This document shows positions 8,418-17,342 of a stretch of 64,000 nt of DNA, one piece after another. The translations under genes and the position numbers were made by a program. The stretch's first letter is position 1; every line of letters starts with the position of its first letter. The DNA is taken from NCBI GenBank assembly GCA_004554585.1, contig SFLH01000015.1:1-64000 (forward strand). Direction: 5' to 3'. The notes under the pieces were generated by a model, which was given only the letters and a program-made list of their open reading frames with translations, was not told the DNA's origin and made no database searches. Source of the DNA: Clostridiales bacterium (GTDB lineage: Bacteria > Bacillota > Clostridia > Oscillospirales > Oscillospiraceae).

Positions 8418-9203
8418 ATGAAGAACCTCTGGAAAGAAAAGATTGTCAACAACGAAAAGACCGTGGGCATGTTCGTGAACATCGGCAGCGAGAGCGCCAT
8501 GGAAGTGGCCGCCATGTCCGACATGGACTACGTCATCATCGACACCGAGCACGGCCCCTTTGACGTGGAGTCCACCGCCGCCATGATCCGGGCCATCGAG
8601 CTCCACCAGGGCACCACCCTGGTGCGGGTGAAGGACTCCCACCGCAACTCCATCCTGAAGATGCTGGACGTGGGTGCCAAGGGGATCGTCATCCCCCAGG
8701 TCCACAGCGTCCAGCAGGCCCAGGAGATCGTCTCTTATGGCAAGTATTACCCGGTGGGCGAGCGGGGCTTCGCCTTTGCCCGGGGGGCTGGCTACGGCCA
8801 CGCCGACCACGCCAAAGCCGGCATGGCTTCTTACATGGCCACCTGCAACCGGGAGTGCCTGCTCATTCCCCAGTGCGAGACCAAGGGGGCCCTGGAACAC
8901 ATTGAGGAGATCGCCGCCCTGGAAGGGATCGACGGCATCTTCATCGGTCCCTTCGACCTGTCCATCGCCCTGGACATCCCCGGCCAGTTTGACCAGCCGG
9001 CCTTCCAGCAGGCGGTGCGGCGGATCAAGAAGGCCTGCGACGACGCCGGCAAGTTCTGCATGATCTACTGCCGGGACGTGGCCTTCGCCCGCCGCTGGAT
9101 GGACGAGGGCTTCCTCCACCCCACGGTCTCCTGCGACTACGTCTACTTCTACAACGCCTTAAACCAGGCTGTGGCCGACATTCTGACCCCTCCCAGGGAA
9201 TGA
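8418..9203 (+). CDS. HpcH/HpaI-family class II aldolase
   Basis: A 261-residue metal-dependent aldolase of the HpaI / 2-dehydro-3-deoxyglucarate aldolase type. Residues expected for catalysis and metal binding are present: H45 (DTEHGPFD), R70 (LVRVKD), E154 (PQCETKG) and D180 (IGPFDLS). Such enzymes cleave 2-keto-3-deoxy or 2-keto-4-hydroxy acids to pyruvate (or another keto acid) plus an aldehyde. It is last in the TRAP operon, and TTGGAGGC precedes the start. The exact substrate is not determinable. Confidence 0.9.
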   Translation: MKNLWKEKIVNNEKTVGMFVNIGSESAMEVAAMSDMDYVIIDTEHGPFDVESTAAMIRAIELHQGTTLVRVKDSHRNSILKMLDVGAKGIVIPQVHSVQQAQEIVSYGKYYPVGERGFAFARGAGYGHADHAKAGMASYMATCNRECLLIPQCETKGALEHIEEIAALEGIDGIFIGPFDLSIALDIPGQFDQPAFQQAVRRIKKACDDAGKFCMIYCRDVAFARRWMDEGFLHPTVSCDYVYFYNALNQAVADILTPPRE

Positions 9204-9268
9204 GGCCCCCTGATTTGCCCTGACGCAGGGTCGATGGCGGACCCTGACCCCTGCGTCCCCCCAAAAAA

Positions 9269-9313
9269 GACGCCCCCTGCTGGCCGTGGCGCTGTACGGC
9301 AGCAGGGGGCGTC
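9269..9313 (+). terminator. GC-rich hairpin after the aldolase gene
   Basis: A perfect 13-bp stem (GACGCCCCCTGCT at 9269-9281 with its complement at 9301-9313) has no T run on the plus strand. AAAAAA just before it would give U residues on the minus strand, so it may act mainly on minus-strand transcripts. Confidence 0.5.
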
Positions 9314-9340
9314 CCTTTGGGACCACGGCGCCGCAAAAAA

Positions 9341-9370
9341 AGAGAGACTGCTTGGCAGTCTCTCTTTTTT
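9341..9370. terminator. Bidirectional terminator
   Basis: A perfect 11-bp stem (AGAGAGACTGC / GCAGTCTCTCT) with a TTG loop is preceded by an A run and followed by TTTTT. It separates the converging aldolase and SLH-protease genes. Confidence 0.88.
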
Positions 9371-9382
9371 CTTTCGAAGGCT

Positions 9383-11002
9383 TTACCGCAGAACCATGCC
9401 CACCTGGCGCTCGTTCCAGATGGCCTCAAAGGTCTGGGCGTTCTCCCAGTACTGGTGGACCTGGCCCCGGTTGTAGTAGTTGTAGGGGTCGGAGATGAAA
9501 TACCCCTTGGCCGGGTCATAGCCGCACACCAGCACCGCGTGGTTGTTGCTCACCAGGCGCTGGGTGGTCCCCTCGATGTTGTAGTAGCGGTAATAGGGAG
9601 CCTCCCACCACAGGGTCATGTAGGCCACCACACAGTTGCCCGCCAGCAGCTCCCGCTGCAGGTCGGTGATGGTGGCCCCCCGGAAGTCGGCGCACACGGT
9701 CTGGCCGTTGCAGTAAGTGTTGGAGTATTCCGCCAGCTTGGCCGGGTAAATGGTGGTGCGGGTGCGCTTGGAGGAGTCGGGCACGTAGGGGGAGCCCACA
9801 AAGCCCTTCTCCGGGTCGGAGGTGGACCGGGGCAGGTTGTCCAGGAAGTACTTCACCGACACATCGGTGGCAAAGCCCTTGGCCTGCAGGCCCATGAGGG
9901 TGGAGACCGCCTCGCAGCCCACCCAGGCGTAGATGTTGTCAATCTGGCTGATGTAGGGCACGTGGGCCATCTGGTAGGAGCTGGCCGTCTGGGTCAAGAC
10001 CCCATTGCGGTCAGCGGCGTAGACCCCCACCGTTTTGTTCACCGCCAGCTTGCCAAAGCGGTCCACGTAGTAGAGCTGGCTGCCCACCTGGTGGAAGCCC
10101 GCCTGGAAGGTCATGGCCGTCAGGTCCACCCCGGCCCAGGTCTCCTGGCCGCTGCTGAGGACGGGGGTGTGGGCCACCGCCGCCTCGGCGATGGTGGCTG
10201 CCGCCCAGTAGGAAGGGGACACATCCGCGAACAGCCCCAGGGTGATGAGCTTGGCCGCCTGGGCGCTGTCTCCGGTGCGGCCCAGCATCCGGTTGAGCAC
10301 CGTGCAGGCCTCAGCCCGGGTCAGGCCGTTCTCCGGCCGGAAGGTGCCGTCCTGGTAGCCGTTGATCCAGCCCTGGTCGGCGGCGGCGGCAATGGCCTGG
10401 GCCGCCCAGTGGGAGGCGGGCACGTCGGGGAAGGAGGCCGTCCCCTCTGCCTGGGGGTTCAGCCGCAGCAGCAGGGTGACAAACTCCGCCCGGGTGATCA
10501 CGTCATTGGGGCGGAAGGTGGTAGCATCCTGGAAAATACCCAGGGCGCACAGGGCCCGGGCGGCGGTGGCGAACCAGTCGCCGTCGGACACGTCGGTGTA
10601 GGAGCAGCCGCCGGTGCCGCTGTCGGGATCGGCCAGCAGCCGGTAGAGGATCTGGGCCGCCTGGGCCCGGGTGAGCTTGGTCTCCGGCTGGAAGACGCCG
10701 CCGGGGAAGCCCTCCATATACTGCACGTGGTCCTGGCGCAGCTGGGGGCCGGCGGGGACCTGGACGGCAGGCGGCTGGGTCTCCTCGGCAGGGCCCTCGG
10801 CCGGCGGGGTGGTGTCCTCGGCGGGGGCTTCGGTGTCCTCGGCCGGCGCTTCCGAATCTGCCGGCGGGGTGGTGTCCGGCGTCTGCGCCGTGGTGGTCTC
10901 CTCTTCCGCCGGGAGCACGCTCTCTGCGGCCAGGGCCGGGGAGGCCATCATCATCAGGGACAGCACCACCGCCATGCCTCCGGCGAGCATTCGTCTCTTC
11001 AT
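9383..11002 (-). CDS. Secreted SLH-domain protein with C39-like cysteine peptidase domain
   Basis: A 539-residue protein. A signal peptide (1-26, ending SPALAA) is followed by a Pro/Glu/Thr-rich linker (about 28-85). Surface-layer-homology segments span about 88-275 with the repeated pattern F-PD/TDV...W..AI..A...G...G...FRP...TRAE. A C39_2-like peptidase domain spans about 345-530 with Cys363 (WVGCEAVS), His488 (NNHAVLVCGYD) and Asp505 (ISDPYNY) as the likely triad. Between them, 305-345 looks like a cell-wall-binding-type segment (VGSQLYYVDRFGKLAVNK). Start 11002 follows GAGGAGACGAG; an upstream ATG lacks a ribosome site. It is probably anchored to the cell wall by the SLH repeats. Confidence 0.85.
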   Translation of the reverse strand: MKRRMLAGGMAVVLSLMMMASPALAAESVLPAEEETTTAQTPDTTPPADSEAPAEDTEAPAEDTTPPAEGPAEETQPPAVQVPAGPQLRQDHVQYMEGFPGGVFQPETKLTRAQAAQILYRLLADPDSGTGGCSYTDVSDGDWFATAARALCALGIFQDATTFRPNDVITRAEFVTLLLRLNPQAEGTASFPDVPASHWAAQAIAAAADQGWINGYQDGTFRPENGLTRAEACTVLNRMLGRTGDSAQAAKLITLGLFADVSPSYWAAATIAEAAVAHTPVLSSGQETWAGVDLTAMTFQAGFHQVGSQLYYVDRFGKLAVNKTVGVYAADRNGVLTQTASSYQMAHVPYISQIDNIYAWVGCEAVSTLMGLQAKGFATDVSVKYFLDNLPRSTSDPEKGFVGSPYVPDSSKRTRTTIYPAKLAEYSNTYCNGQTVCADFRGATITDLQRELLAGNCVVAYMTLWWEAPYYRYYNIEGTTQRLVSNNHAVLVCGYDPAKGYFISDPYNYYNRGQVHQYWENAQTFEAIWNERQVGMVLR

Positions 11003-11261
11003 AATCTCGTCTCCTCTCATTCTCTTGGGGAAAGCATCACAATGATCTCTCTGTTATTATAGAAGGCTCTCCCTCTGCCGTCAAGGCGGAATCCGCCCGG
11101 TTGCAAATCTTCCCGAGGCATGATAGGATGGCTTTGCCAAACCCCTGACCGCAACCCGCAGTTGACAGATTTCCAGCCTGTCTTGGTTGTCCGCAACCGG
11201 GCTTTTTGCTACCATGAGGGCAGAAATCCTGGGGTTTTCCCCAAGGGAAGGAGAGAGAGCC

Positions 11262-12254
11262 ATGATCCTGGCCGATAAAATTATGGAACTGCGCAAGGGC
11301 AGCGGCTGGTCCCAGGAGGACCTGGCCGAACAGCTGGGGGTCTCCCGGCAGGCGGTGTCCAAGTGGGAGAGTGCCGCCTCCATCCCCGATCTGGACAAAA
11401 TCATAAAACTCAGCCGCCTGTTCGGCGTGAGCACGGACCTGCTGCTGAAGGATGAGCTGGAGCTGACCGAGTCTCCCCCGGCGCAGAGCCTCCCCCCGCA
11501 GGAAGAGAGGGCGCCGGAGCCTCCCCCGCGGCAGATCGCCCTGGAGGAGGTCAACGACTACCTGAACACCGTCCGGGTCCAGGCGGGGCGGCTGGCCCTG
11601 GGAGTGGCCCTTTGCATCCTCTCTCCGGTGGTGCTCATCCTGCTTGGTGGGCTGGCCGATGCCGGCCTTCTTCCAGAGGAGCGGGCCGCCGGGGCAGGCG
11701 CGGCGGAGCTCCTGCTGCTGGTGGCTGGGGCCGTGGCCCTCTTCCTCTGCTACGGCCGGAAGATGACGCCCTACCGGGCCTGGGAGCACGAGCCGGTGGA
11801 GCTGGCCTACGGCGTGACCGGCGTGGTGGAGAAGGAAAAGAGCCGGTATGAAGGCCGCCACACCCTGCACCTGGTGGCGGGAGTGGTCCTGTGCATCCTC
11901 AGTGCCCTTCCCCTGCTGGTGGTGGGGACAATGGGGGATATGGCTCGGATGGTCGCCGTCGACCTACTGTTGCTGCTGGTGGCGGCGGGGGCCTTCCTGC
12001 TGGTAAACACCTGCACCCGCTTCGGGGCCTTCCAGCTTCTTTTGGAGCAGGGGGAGTACACGCGGCAGAAGAAGTGGGAGGCGCGTCAGAACGACGCCGT
12101 GAGCACCCTCTACTGGTGTGCCGTCACCGCTGGGTACCTGGCTTGGAGCTTTCTGTCCGGGGCCTGGCACATCACCTGGGTTGTCTGGCCGGTGGCCGGG
12201 GTATTCTATGGGGTGGTAGAAGCTATCCTGGCCCTGCGCCGGCGGAAGAAGTAA
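11262..12254 (+). CDS. XRE-family regulator with C-terminal membrane domain
   Basis: A 330-residue protein. Residues 1-66 form an XRE helix-turn-helix (WSQEDLAEQLGVSRQAVSKWE...LSRLFGVSTDLLLKDE). After a Pro/Glu-rich linker come about six hydrophobic segments (near 108-132, 145-165, 206-225, 232-255, 285-303, 307-325). This HTH-plus-membrane layout is common in Firmicutes, and ligands are mostly unknown. ATG 11262 follows GGAAGGAGAGAG. It is divergent from the SLH-protease gene and may control it. Confidence 0.85.
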   Translation: MILADKIMELRKGSGWSQEDLAEQLGVSRQAVSKWESAASIPDLDKIIKLSRLFGVSTDLLLKDELELTESPPAQSLPPQEERAPEPPPRQIALEEVNDYLNTVRVQAGRLALGVALCILSPVVLILLGGLADAGLLPEERAAGAGAAELLLLVAGAVALFLCYGRKMTPYRAWEHEPVELAYGVTGVVEKEKSRYEGRHTLHLVAGVVLCILSALPLLVVGTMGDMARMVAVDLLLLLVAAGAFLLVNTCTRFGAFQLLLEQGEYTRQKKWEARQNDAVSTLYWCAVTAGYLAWSFLSGAWHITWVVWPVAGVFYGVVEAILALRRRKK

Positions 12255-12269
12255 TTCCTAAACGGAAAA

Positions 12270-12317
12270 AGCGCGCCCGTTCCCGGGAAACCCACCGGGA
12301 ACGGGCGCGCTGTTTTT
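12270..12317. terminator. Bidirectional terminator
   Basis: A perfect 17-bp stem (12270-12286 with 12295-12311), with A residues before it and GTTTTTT after it, sits between the converging XRE and ABC-transporter genes. Confidence 0.88.
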
Positions 12318-12321
12318 TCTC

Positions 12322-13050
12322 TTATTGGGCTGCCTGGAGCAGCTGCTTGGTGTAGGGGTGGACGGGGTGGTCAAAGATGCCGTCCACGGTGTTCTCCTCC
12401 ACGATCTGCCCCTTCTCCATGACGATCACCCGATCGCAGCACTGGTAGATCACGTTCAGGTCGTGGGAGATGAAGAGGTAGCTCAGGTCGTACTCCCGCC
12501 GCAGGCGCATGAGCAGGTCCAGAATCTGGTCCTGGATGGTCACGTCCAGGGCGGAGACCGCCTCGTCCAGAATCACCAGCCGGGGCCGCACGATCATGGC
12601 CGCGGCGATGGACACCCGCTGGCGCTGGCCGCCGGAAAGCTGGGCGGGCCTGCGGTCGTAGAACTCCGGCCCTAAGCCCACCGCCTGGAGCATCTCCTCC
12701 ACCCGCTGCTTGCGCTGGGCGGGGGTGTATTTGCCATAAATGCGCAGGGGCTCCTCCACGATGCGCCGGATGGAAAAAGCGGGGTTGAGGGAGGAGTAGG
12801 GGTCCTGAAAGACCATCTGGGGCCGCCGGGAGTGGTGGATGATCTCCCCTTGATACTCCGTCATGCCCAGGATGGACTTGGCCAAGGTGGACTTGCCGCT
12901 GCCCGACTCCCCCACCAGGCCCAGCACTTCCCCCTGGCCGATGGTCACGTTGATGTTCTGCAGGACCTGCACGGTCCTTCCCCGGGAGAAGGCGTTGCCC
13001 CCCTGCCGGTAAAAGCTGTTCAGGTCCCGGATCTCCAAGATGGGTTCCAT
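12322..13050 (-). CDS. Peptide/nickel-type ABC importer, second ATPase (DppF/OppF-like)
   Basis: A 242-residue ATPase with Walker A GESGSGKST, Q loop MVFQDPYSSLNP, signature LSGGQRQR, Walker B LVILDEAVSALD and switch His in ISHD. It is short for the family: the C-terminal tail stops soon after HPYTKQLLQAA. It is the last gene of the minus-strand operon of binding protein, two permeases and two ATPases, and follows the first ATPase by six bases. Confidence 0.93.
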   Translation of the reverse strand: MEPILEIRDLNSFYRQGGNAFSRGRTVQVLQNINVTIGQGEVLGLVGESGSGKSTLAKSILGMTEYQGEIIHHSRRPQMVFQDPYSSLNPAFSIRRIVEEPLRIYGKYTPAQRKQRVEEMLQAVGLGPEFYDRRPAQLSGGQRQRVSIAAAMIVRPRLVILDEAVSALDVTIQDQILDLLMRLRREYDLSYLFISHDLNVIYQCCDRVIVMEKGQIVEENTVDGIFDHPVHPYTKQLLQAAQ

Positions 13051-13056
13051 GGCCGC

Positions 13057-13845
13057 TTACCCCCGTTTCCGCCTGGTTGGAATGGCCGCGATGAGGCCTT
13101 TGGTGTACTCTGCCTGGGGCCGGAAGAAGATTTCGTCCACGGGTCCCTCCTCCAGCAGCTCTCCCTTGCACATCACCGCCACCCGGGTGCACAGCTTGCG
13201 CACCACGTGGAGGTTGTGGGAGATGAAGAGGATGCCCGTGCCCTTTTCCCGGTTGATCTTTTTCAGCAAATTCAGAATGCCCTCCTGGATGGTCACATCC
13301 AGGGCGGTGGTGGGCTCGTCGCAGATGAGCAGCTTGGGCTCGGAGATGATGGCGGCGGCCACCATGGCCCGCTGGAGCATGCCCCCCGACAGCTCGTGGG
13401 GATACTTCCGGTACACCGTCTCCGGGTCCGGCAGTTCCGCGTCGGCCATGGCCGCCAGGGCCCGCTGCCGGCGCTCCTGGGGGGACAAATCCGTGTGGAC
13501 CAGCAGGGCCTCCTCCACCTGGGGGCCCACCCGCATCACCGGGTCCATGGAGGTCATGGGCTCCTGAAAGACCACCGCGATGTCCTTGCCCCGCAGGGCC
13601 CGGACGGTCTCTCGGGAGGCCTGGAGCAGGTCCAGGCCCTCAAAGAAAATCTGGCCGGTGAGCTGGGTCTTGGCGTTGCTCAAAAGCCCCGCTAGAGCCA
13701 TGGCAGTGACCGTCTTGCCGCTGCCGGACTCCCCCACCAGGCCCAGGATCTCCCCCCGGTCCATGTGCAGGCAGATGCCCTTGACGGCGTCCTTTCCCGG
13801 CGGGGCGTTGCGGAAGTGGATGCGGAGGTCTTGGATATCTAACAT
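13057..13845 (-). CDS. Peptide/nickel-type ABC importer, first ATPase (DppD/OppD-like)
   Basis: A 262-residue ATPase with Walker A GESGSGKTV, AVVFQEPMTSMDPVMRVG, signature LSGGMLQR, Walker B LLICDEPTTALD and ISHN for the switch region. LSGGMLQR (not LSGGQQQR) and TSMDP are typical of DppD/OppD/NikD. The C-terminus lacks the long Fe-S-like cysteine tail of many OppD proteins. A good ribosome site (GGAGGGGGC) precedes it in the permease-ATPase gap. Confidence 0.93.
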   Translation of the reverse strand: MLDIQDLRIHFRNAPPGKDAVKGICLHMDRGEILGLVGESGSGKTVTAMALAGLLSNAKTQLTGQIFFEGLDLLQASRETVRALRGKDIAVVFQEPMTSMDPVMRVGPQVEEALLVHTDLSPQERRQRALAAMADAELPDPETVYRKYPHELSGGMLQRAMVAAAIISEPKLLICDEPTTALDVTIQEGILNLLKKINREKGTGILFISHNLHVVRKLCTRVAVMCKGELLEEGPVDEIFFRPQAEYTKGLIAAIPTRRKRG

Positions 13846-13859
13846 GATGCCCCCTCCTT

Positions 13860-14711
13860 TCAGCTGCGCCGGCGCTGCTGCAGCCCTTCGGTCAGCAGGC
13901 TCAGGCCCAGGATCATCACCACGATGGCCAGGCCCACGAACAGGGCGTACCAGGGGGCCCGGGCCAGGTAGGTCTGGGCCTCGGAGAGCATCCGGCCCAG
14001 AGAGGCGTCCGGGGGCTGGACCCCCAGGCCCAGGTAGCTCATGCTGGCCTCGGCCAGCACGGCGTTGTTAAAGCCGATGGCGGCGATGGGCAGCAGCACC
14101 TGGATGGTGTTGGGCAGGATGTGGCGGAAGATGATCCGCAGGTGCCCCGCCCCCATGAGCCGGGCGGAGGCCACGTAGTTGAGGTTGCGCTCCTTGGCCA
14201 CCTCTCCCCGGACCACCCGGGCGAAGGAGGGGATGAAGAGGATGCCAAGGATGAGAATGATGGGATACTTGCCATAGCCGACGATGGTGATGAGCACCAG
14301 GGCCAGCAGGATGCTGGGGAAGGCGGTGATGGCGTCGCAGACCCGCATGAGCACCAGGTCCGGCACCCCGCCGAAATAGCCGGTGAGGCAGCCGATGATG
14401 GTGCCCACGATGCCGCCGATGAGAACCACGCACAGGGCAATGAAGAAGGTGCTTCCCGCCCCCTCCATGATCCGGGAGAGGATGTCCCGGCCGAAGTTGT
14501 CGGTGCCAAGGGGATGGGCCAGACAGGGGGCCAGGAACTTTTCCGTACCGGACATGCCGGTGGTCTCATAGGGGGTCCACACATACCCCACCAGGATCAG
14601 CACAAGCATGATGCCGGTGAGGATGCTGCCCATCCAAAGGAAGTGGTTCCGGTGCCGGCCGGCGTCGGCGGCGGCACGGGGGCGTCTGTCCCATTTTTTA
14701 GCCAAAAGCAC
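13860..14711 (-). CDS. Peptide/nickel-type ABC importer permease (DppC/OppC-like)
   Basis: A 283-residue inner-membrane permease with about six helices. The N-terminal helix (about 27-46) and HPLGTDNFGRDILSRIMEGA are hallmarks of DppC-type permeases. The EAA coupling loop is recognisable at ASARLMGAGHLRIIFRHILPN. It pairs with the DppB-like permease encoded just upstream. Confidence 0.93.
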   Translation of the reverse strand: MLLAKKWDRRPRAAADAGRHRNHFLWMGSILTGIMLVLILVGYVWTPYETTGMSGTEKFLAPCLAHPLGTDNFGRDILSRIMEGAGSTFFIALCVVLIGGIVGTIIGCLTGYFGGVPDLVLMRVCDAITAFPSILLALVLITIVGYGKYPIILILGILFIPSFARVVRGEVAKERNLNYVASARLMGAGHLRIIFRHILPNTIQVLLPIAAIGFNNAVLAEASMSYLGLGVQPPDASLGRMLSEAQTYLARAPWYALFVGLAIVVMILGLSLLTEGLQQRRRS

Positions 14712-14750
14712 GTTCTTTCCCTCCCCTCTGCGTGGAAACGGTGAATGGGT

Positions 14751-15692
14751 TCACTGGATGCGGATGCGGGGGTCCATGTACTGATAGAGGATGTCGGCGA
14801 TGAAGTTGACCACCACCACCCAGGTGGCCAGCAGGACCACCACCGCCTGGGCCACCGGGAAGTCCCGGCTGCCGATGGAGGAGAGCAGGAGCCGGCCCAC
14901 GCCGGGGACGGTAAAGACCTGCTCCACCACGATGCTGCCGGCCACCAGCTCCGCGGCGGTGACGGCCAGAAAGGCGATGACGGGGATGATGGCGTTGCGC
15001 AGGGCGTGGTGCCGCAGGGCGTCAGCCCGGGTGCGGCCCCGGCTGAAGGCGGTGCGGATGTAGTCCTTGTTCATCTCGTCTAAGATGGAGGAGCGGAGCA
15101 TCTTCACCGTCATGGCGATCCGGGACAGGGCCACGGACAGGGCGGGGAAGAGCATGTACAGGAAGAACTGGCCGGGGCTGTCCTGGAAGGAGACAAAGTT
15201 GCCCGGCACGAACACCCGCAGGGTGATGCCGAAGAGGAAGCACAGCAGGATGCCCACAAAGACCGGGGGGATGGACATGCACACCTGGTTGACCACGGTG
15301 ATGACCCGGTCTAATAGGCTCCCCTCCCGCCGGGCGGTGGCGATGCCCAGGGGGAAGGCGGCGGCCACAGTGATGGCAAAGGCCAGCAGCACCAGGGCAG
15401 CGGTGGCGGGCAGCTTTTCCATCACCATGTCCTTGACGGGCATGTCATAGCTGTAGGACTGCCCCCAGTCCCCCTGGATAAAGTCCCCGGCCCAGCGGGC
15501 GTAGCGGACCAGGACGGGGTCGTCCAGGCCCATCTCGGCCTCCAGGGCGGCGATTTTTTCCGGGGTGGCGTTGGTGCCCAGCATGCTGCTGGCGGGGGAG
15601 CCAGGGATGACCTGAAAGGCCAGGAAGGCGAGAAGAGAGACCATGAACAATGTAATAATGAGAGTGAGGACTTTGCGAATGATATAGCGCAT
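14751..15692 (-). CDS. Peptide/nickel-type ABC importer permease (DppB/OppB-like)
   Basis: A 313-residue permease with a first helix at about 9-29, the family segment DFIQGDWGQSYSYDMPV, and the coupling loop TAFSRGRTRADALRHHALRNA. It has about six membrane helices. It follows the binding-protein gene by 56 bases and precedes the DppC-like gene. The ribosome site GAAAGGAGGGC lies upstream. Confidence 0.93.
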   Translation of the reverse strand: MRYIIRKVLTLIITLFMVSLLAFLAFQVIPGSPASSMLGTNATPEKIAALEAEMGLDDPVLVRYARWAGDFIQGDWGQSYSYDMPVKDMVMEKLPATAALVLLAFAITVAAAFPLGIATARREGSLLDRVITVVNQVCMSIPPVFVGILLCFLFGITLRVFVPGNFVSFQDSPGQFFLYMLFPALSVALSRIAMTVKMLRSSILDEMNKDYIRTAFSRGRTRADALRHHALRNAIIPVIAFLAVTAAELVAGSIVVEQVFTVPGVGRLLLSSIGSRDFPVAQAVVVLLATWVVVVNFIADILYQYMDPRIRIQ

Positions 15693-15748
15693 CTTCTCGC
15701 CCTCCTTTCTCTTTCAGGGCTGGGGCCCTGGGGGCCCTTAAATTACAA

Positions 15749-17305
15749 TTACTGGACGTAGTGGACGGTGGACAGATCCATCACATACAGGGGATAGAAC
15801 TGATAGCCGTCCAGGTTGGACTTGATGACCACGAAGTCCGCCAGGTCCTGGATGTAGACGTTGGCGGCGGTGTCGGAGAGCATCTTGGCGGCCTGCTTGT
15901 ACAGCTCGGTCTGCTTGGCGTCGTCGGTGGTGACGGAGGCCTCCTTCATGATCGCGTCATACTCGGGGTTGTTGTAGTTGATCATGTTGTTCTCGTTGTC
16001 ACTCATCCAGCGGTTGAGCAGGGCGCCGGCGCTCAGGGTGGCGGCGTCAAAGCCCAGCACGGTGCTCTCGAAGTCCCGGCCGGCGTAGACCCGGGTCAGC
16101 CAGGTCTCCCACTCCACGGGCTCGATGGTGGCGGTGATGCCCACCTGGGCCAGCTGCTCCACCAGCACCTGGGCCACGTTCATGTGGGGGGTGTAGTTGG
16201 AGGGGACGGTGATGGTCATGGAGAACCCATTCTCATACCCGGCCTCAGCCAGCAGCTGCTTGGCCTTCTCCACGTCATAGGGATAGGCGTCCACAAGACT
16301 TTCGTCGAAGTACTTGCTGAAGGCGGGGTAGATGGAGGTGCCCAGCTTGGCGCCGTGGCCCTCGCTGGTCAGCTGGAGGATCTCGTCCACATTCACCGCA
16401 TAGCACATGGCCTGGCGGACCTTCTCGTTGTTGAAGGGCTCCACGGCGTTGTTCAAGTACAGGGCCTGAACCAGGTTCATGGTGCCCTCCAGGGTCTTGT
16501 AGGTCTCGGCGTTGAGGGTGTTGACCTGGTCGATGGTCAGGTGGACGGCCAGGTCCACGGACTCGGCGCTCAGGGCGGACATGAGGGCGTTGGCATCCTC
16601 AAAGATCTTGAAGGTCACCTTGTCCAGATAGGCCGGCTCGCCCCAGTAGTCGGCGAACTTCTCCATGACCAGGTTCTCCTGCACGGAGCGGGAGACGAAC
16701 TGGAAGGGGCCGGTGCCCACAGGCGCCGTGCTCTGCTCGGTGTAGTCGTCGGGGACGATGTAGACCATGCCCACATAGCTGAGGAAGTCGGGGTTGGGCT
16801 CAGCCAGGGTGATGGTGATGGTGTCGCCCTCGGCGGACAGGGTCTGGACAGAGGAAAGCGCCGCGGCCAGGGCAGTGTCTACCGTGGTCTCGGCGCAGGT
16901 TTCAAAGGAATATTTCACATCTTCTGCCGTCACGGTGTCTCCGTTGTGGAAGCGCACCCCTTCCCGCAGGGTGAAGGTATAGGTCAAGCCGTCTTCCGAC
17001 ACAGTGCTGTCGGAGGCCACGGCGGGCACATACTCGCCGGTGGCGGTGGCCTTGACCAGGCCCTCGTAGATGTTGAATAAGACCTCTCTGGTTCCTGCAG
17101 CCGTCAACTGATACGGGTCAAGACTATCTCCCAGGTCTTGCGAGATGCCGACCACCAGCTCACCGCCGGTGACCGCCTCTCCGGAAGAGCTCGTAGTGTC
17201 GCTGCCGATCCCGCCTGCTTCTTCGGACGTGGTGTCTCCGCAGGCGCAGAGTACAGTCGTCAGCATCAGGACCGACAGGAAAAGTGCGAAAACGCGTTTT
17301 TTCAT
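15749..17305 (-). CDS. Peptide/nickel-type ABC importer solute-binding lipoprotein
   Basis: A 518-residue family-5 solute-binding protein. It begins with a lipoprotein signal (MKKRVFALFL...VLCAC, lipid-attached Cys about 22). Family features include GLVKATATGEYVPAVASD, TFTLREGVRFHNGDTVTAEDVKYS and a late DANALMSALSAESVDLA region. Start 17305 is chosen because GGAAGGAG lies just upstream; the upstream in-frame ATG has none. It heads the operon. A long palindrome lies directly before its ribosome site. The ligand could be an oligopeptide, an amide or a metal chelate; the acetamidase gene upstream hints at an amide-type compound. Confidence 0.9.
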   Translation of the reverse strand: MKKRVFALFLSVLMLTTVLCACGDTTSEEAGGIGSDTTSSSGEAVTGGELVVGISQDLGDSLDPYQLTAAGTREVLFNIYEGLVKATATGEYVPAVASDSTVSEDGLTYTFTLREGVRFHNGDTVTAEDVKYSFETCAETTVDTALAAALSSVQTLSAEGDTITITLAEPNPDFLSYVGMVYIVPDDYTEQSTAPVGTGPFQFVSRSVQENLVMEKFADYWGEPAYLDKVTFKIFEDANALMSALSAESVDLAVHLTIDQVNTLNAETYKTLEGTMNLVQALYLNNAVEPFNNEKVRQAMCYAVNVDEILQLTSEGHGAKLGTSIYPAFSKYFDESLVDAYPYDVEKAKQLLAEAGYENGFSMTITVPSNYTPHMNVAQVLVEQLAQVGITATIEPVEWETWLTRVYAGRDFESTVLGFDAATLSAGALLNRWMSDNENNMINYNNPEYDAIMKEASVTTDDAKQTELYKQAAKMLSDTAANVYIQDLADFVVIKSNLDGYQFYPLYVMDLSTVHYVQ

Positions 17306-17318
17306 GAACTTCTCCTTC

Positions 17319-17342
17319 CGCCGTGAAACAAGTTTCACGGCG
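17319..17342. promoter_or_regulatory. 24-bp perfect palindrome in the leader of the binding-protein gene
   Basis: Arms CGCCGTGAAAC and GTTTCACGGCG are separated by AA. The site touches the upstream side of the ribosome site of the ABC binding-protein gene. It is either an operator for a dimeric repressor or, as RNA, a hairpin next to the Shine-Dalgarno. No T run follows, so it is not a terminator. The core resembles LacI/CcpA-type dyads but lacks the central CG. Confidence 0.65.

Noticed and set aside
17319..17342. CcpA (cre) site
   Set aside because: The half-sites resemble cre, but the conserved central CG is AA and the symmetric arms are longer than needed; left as an unspecified palindrome.
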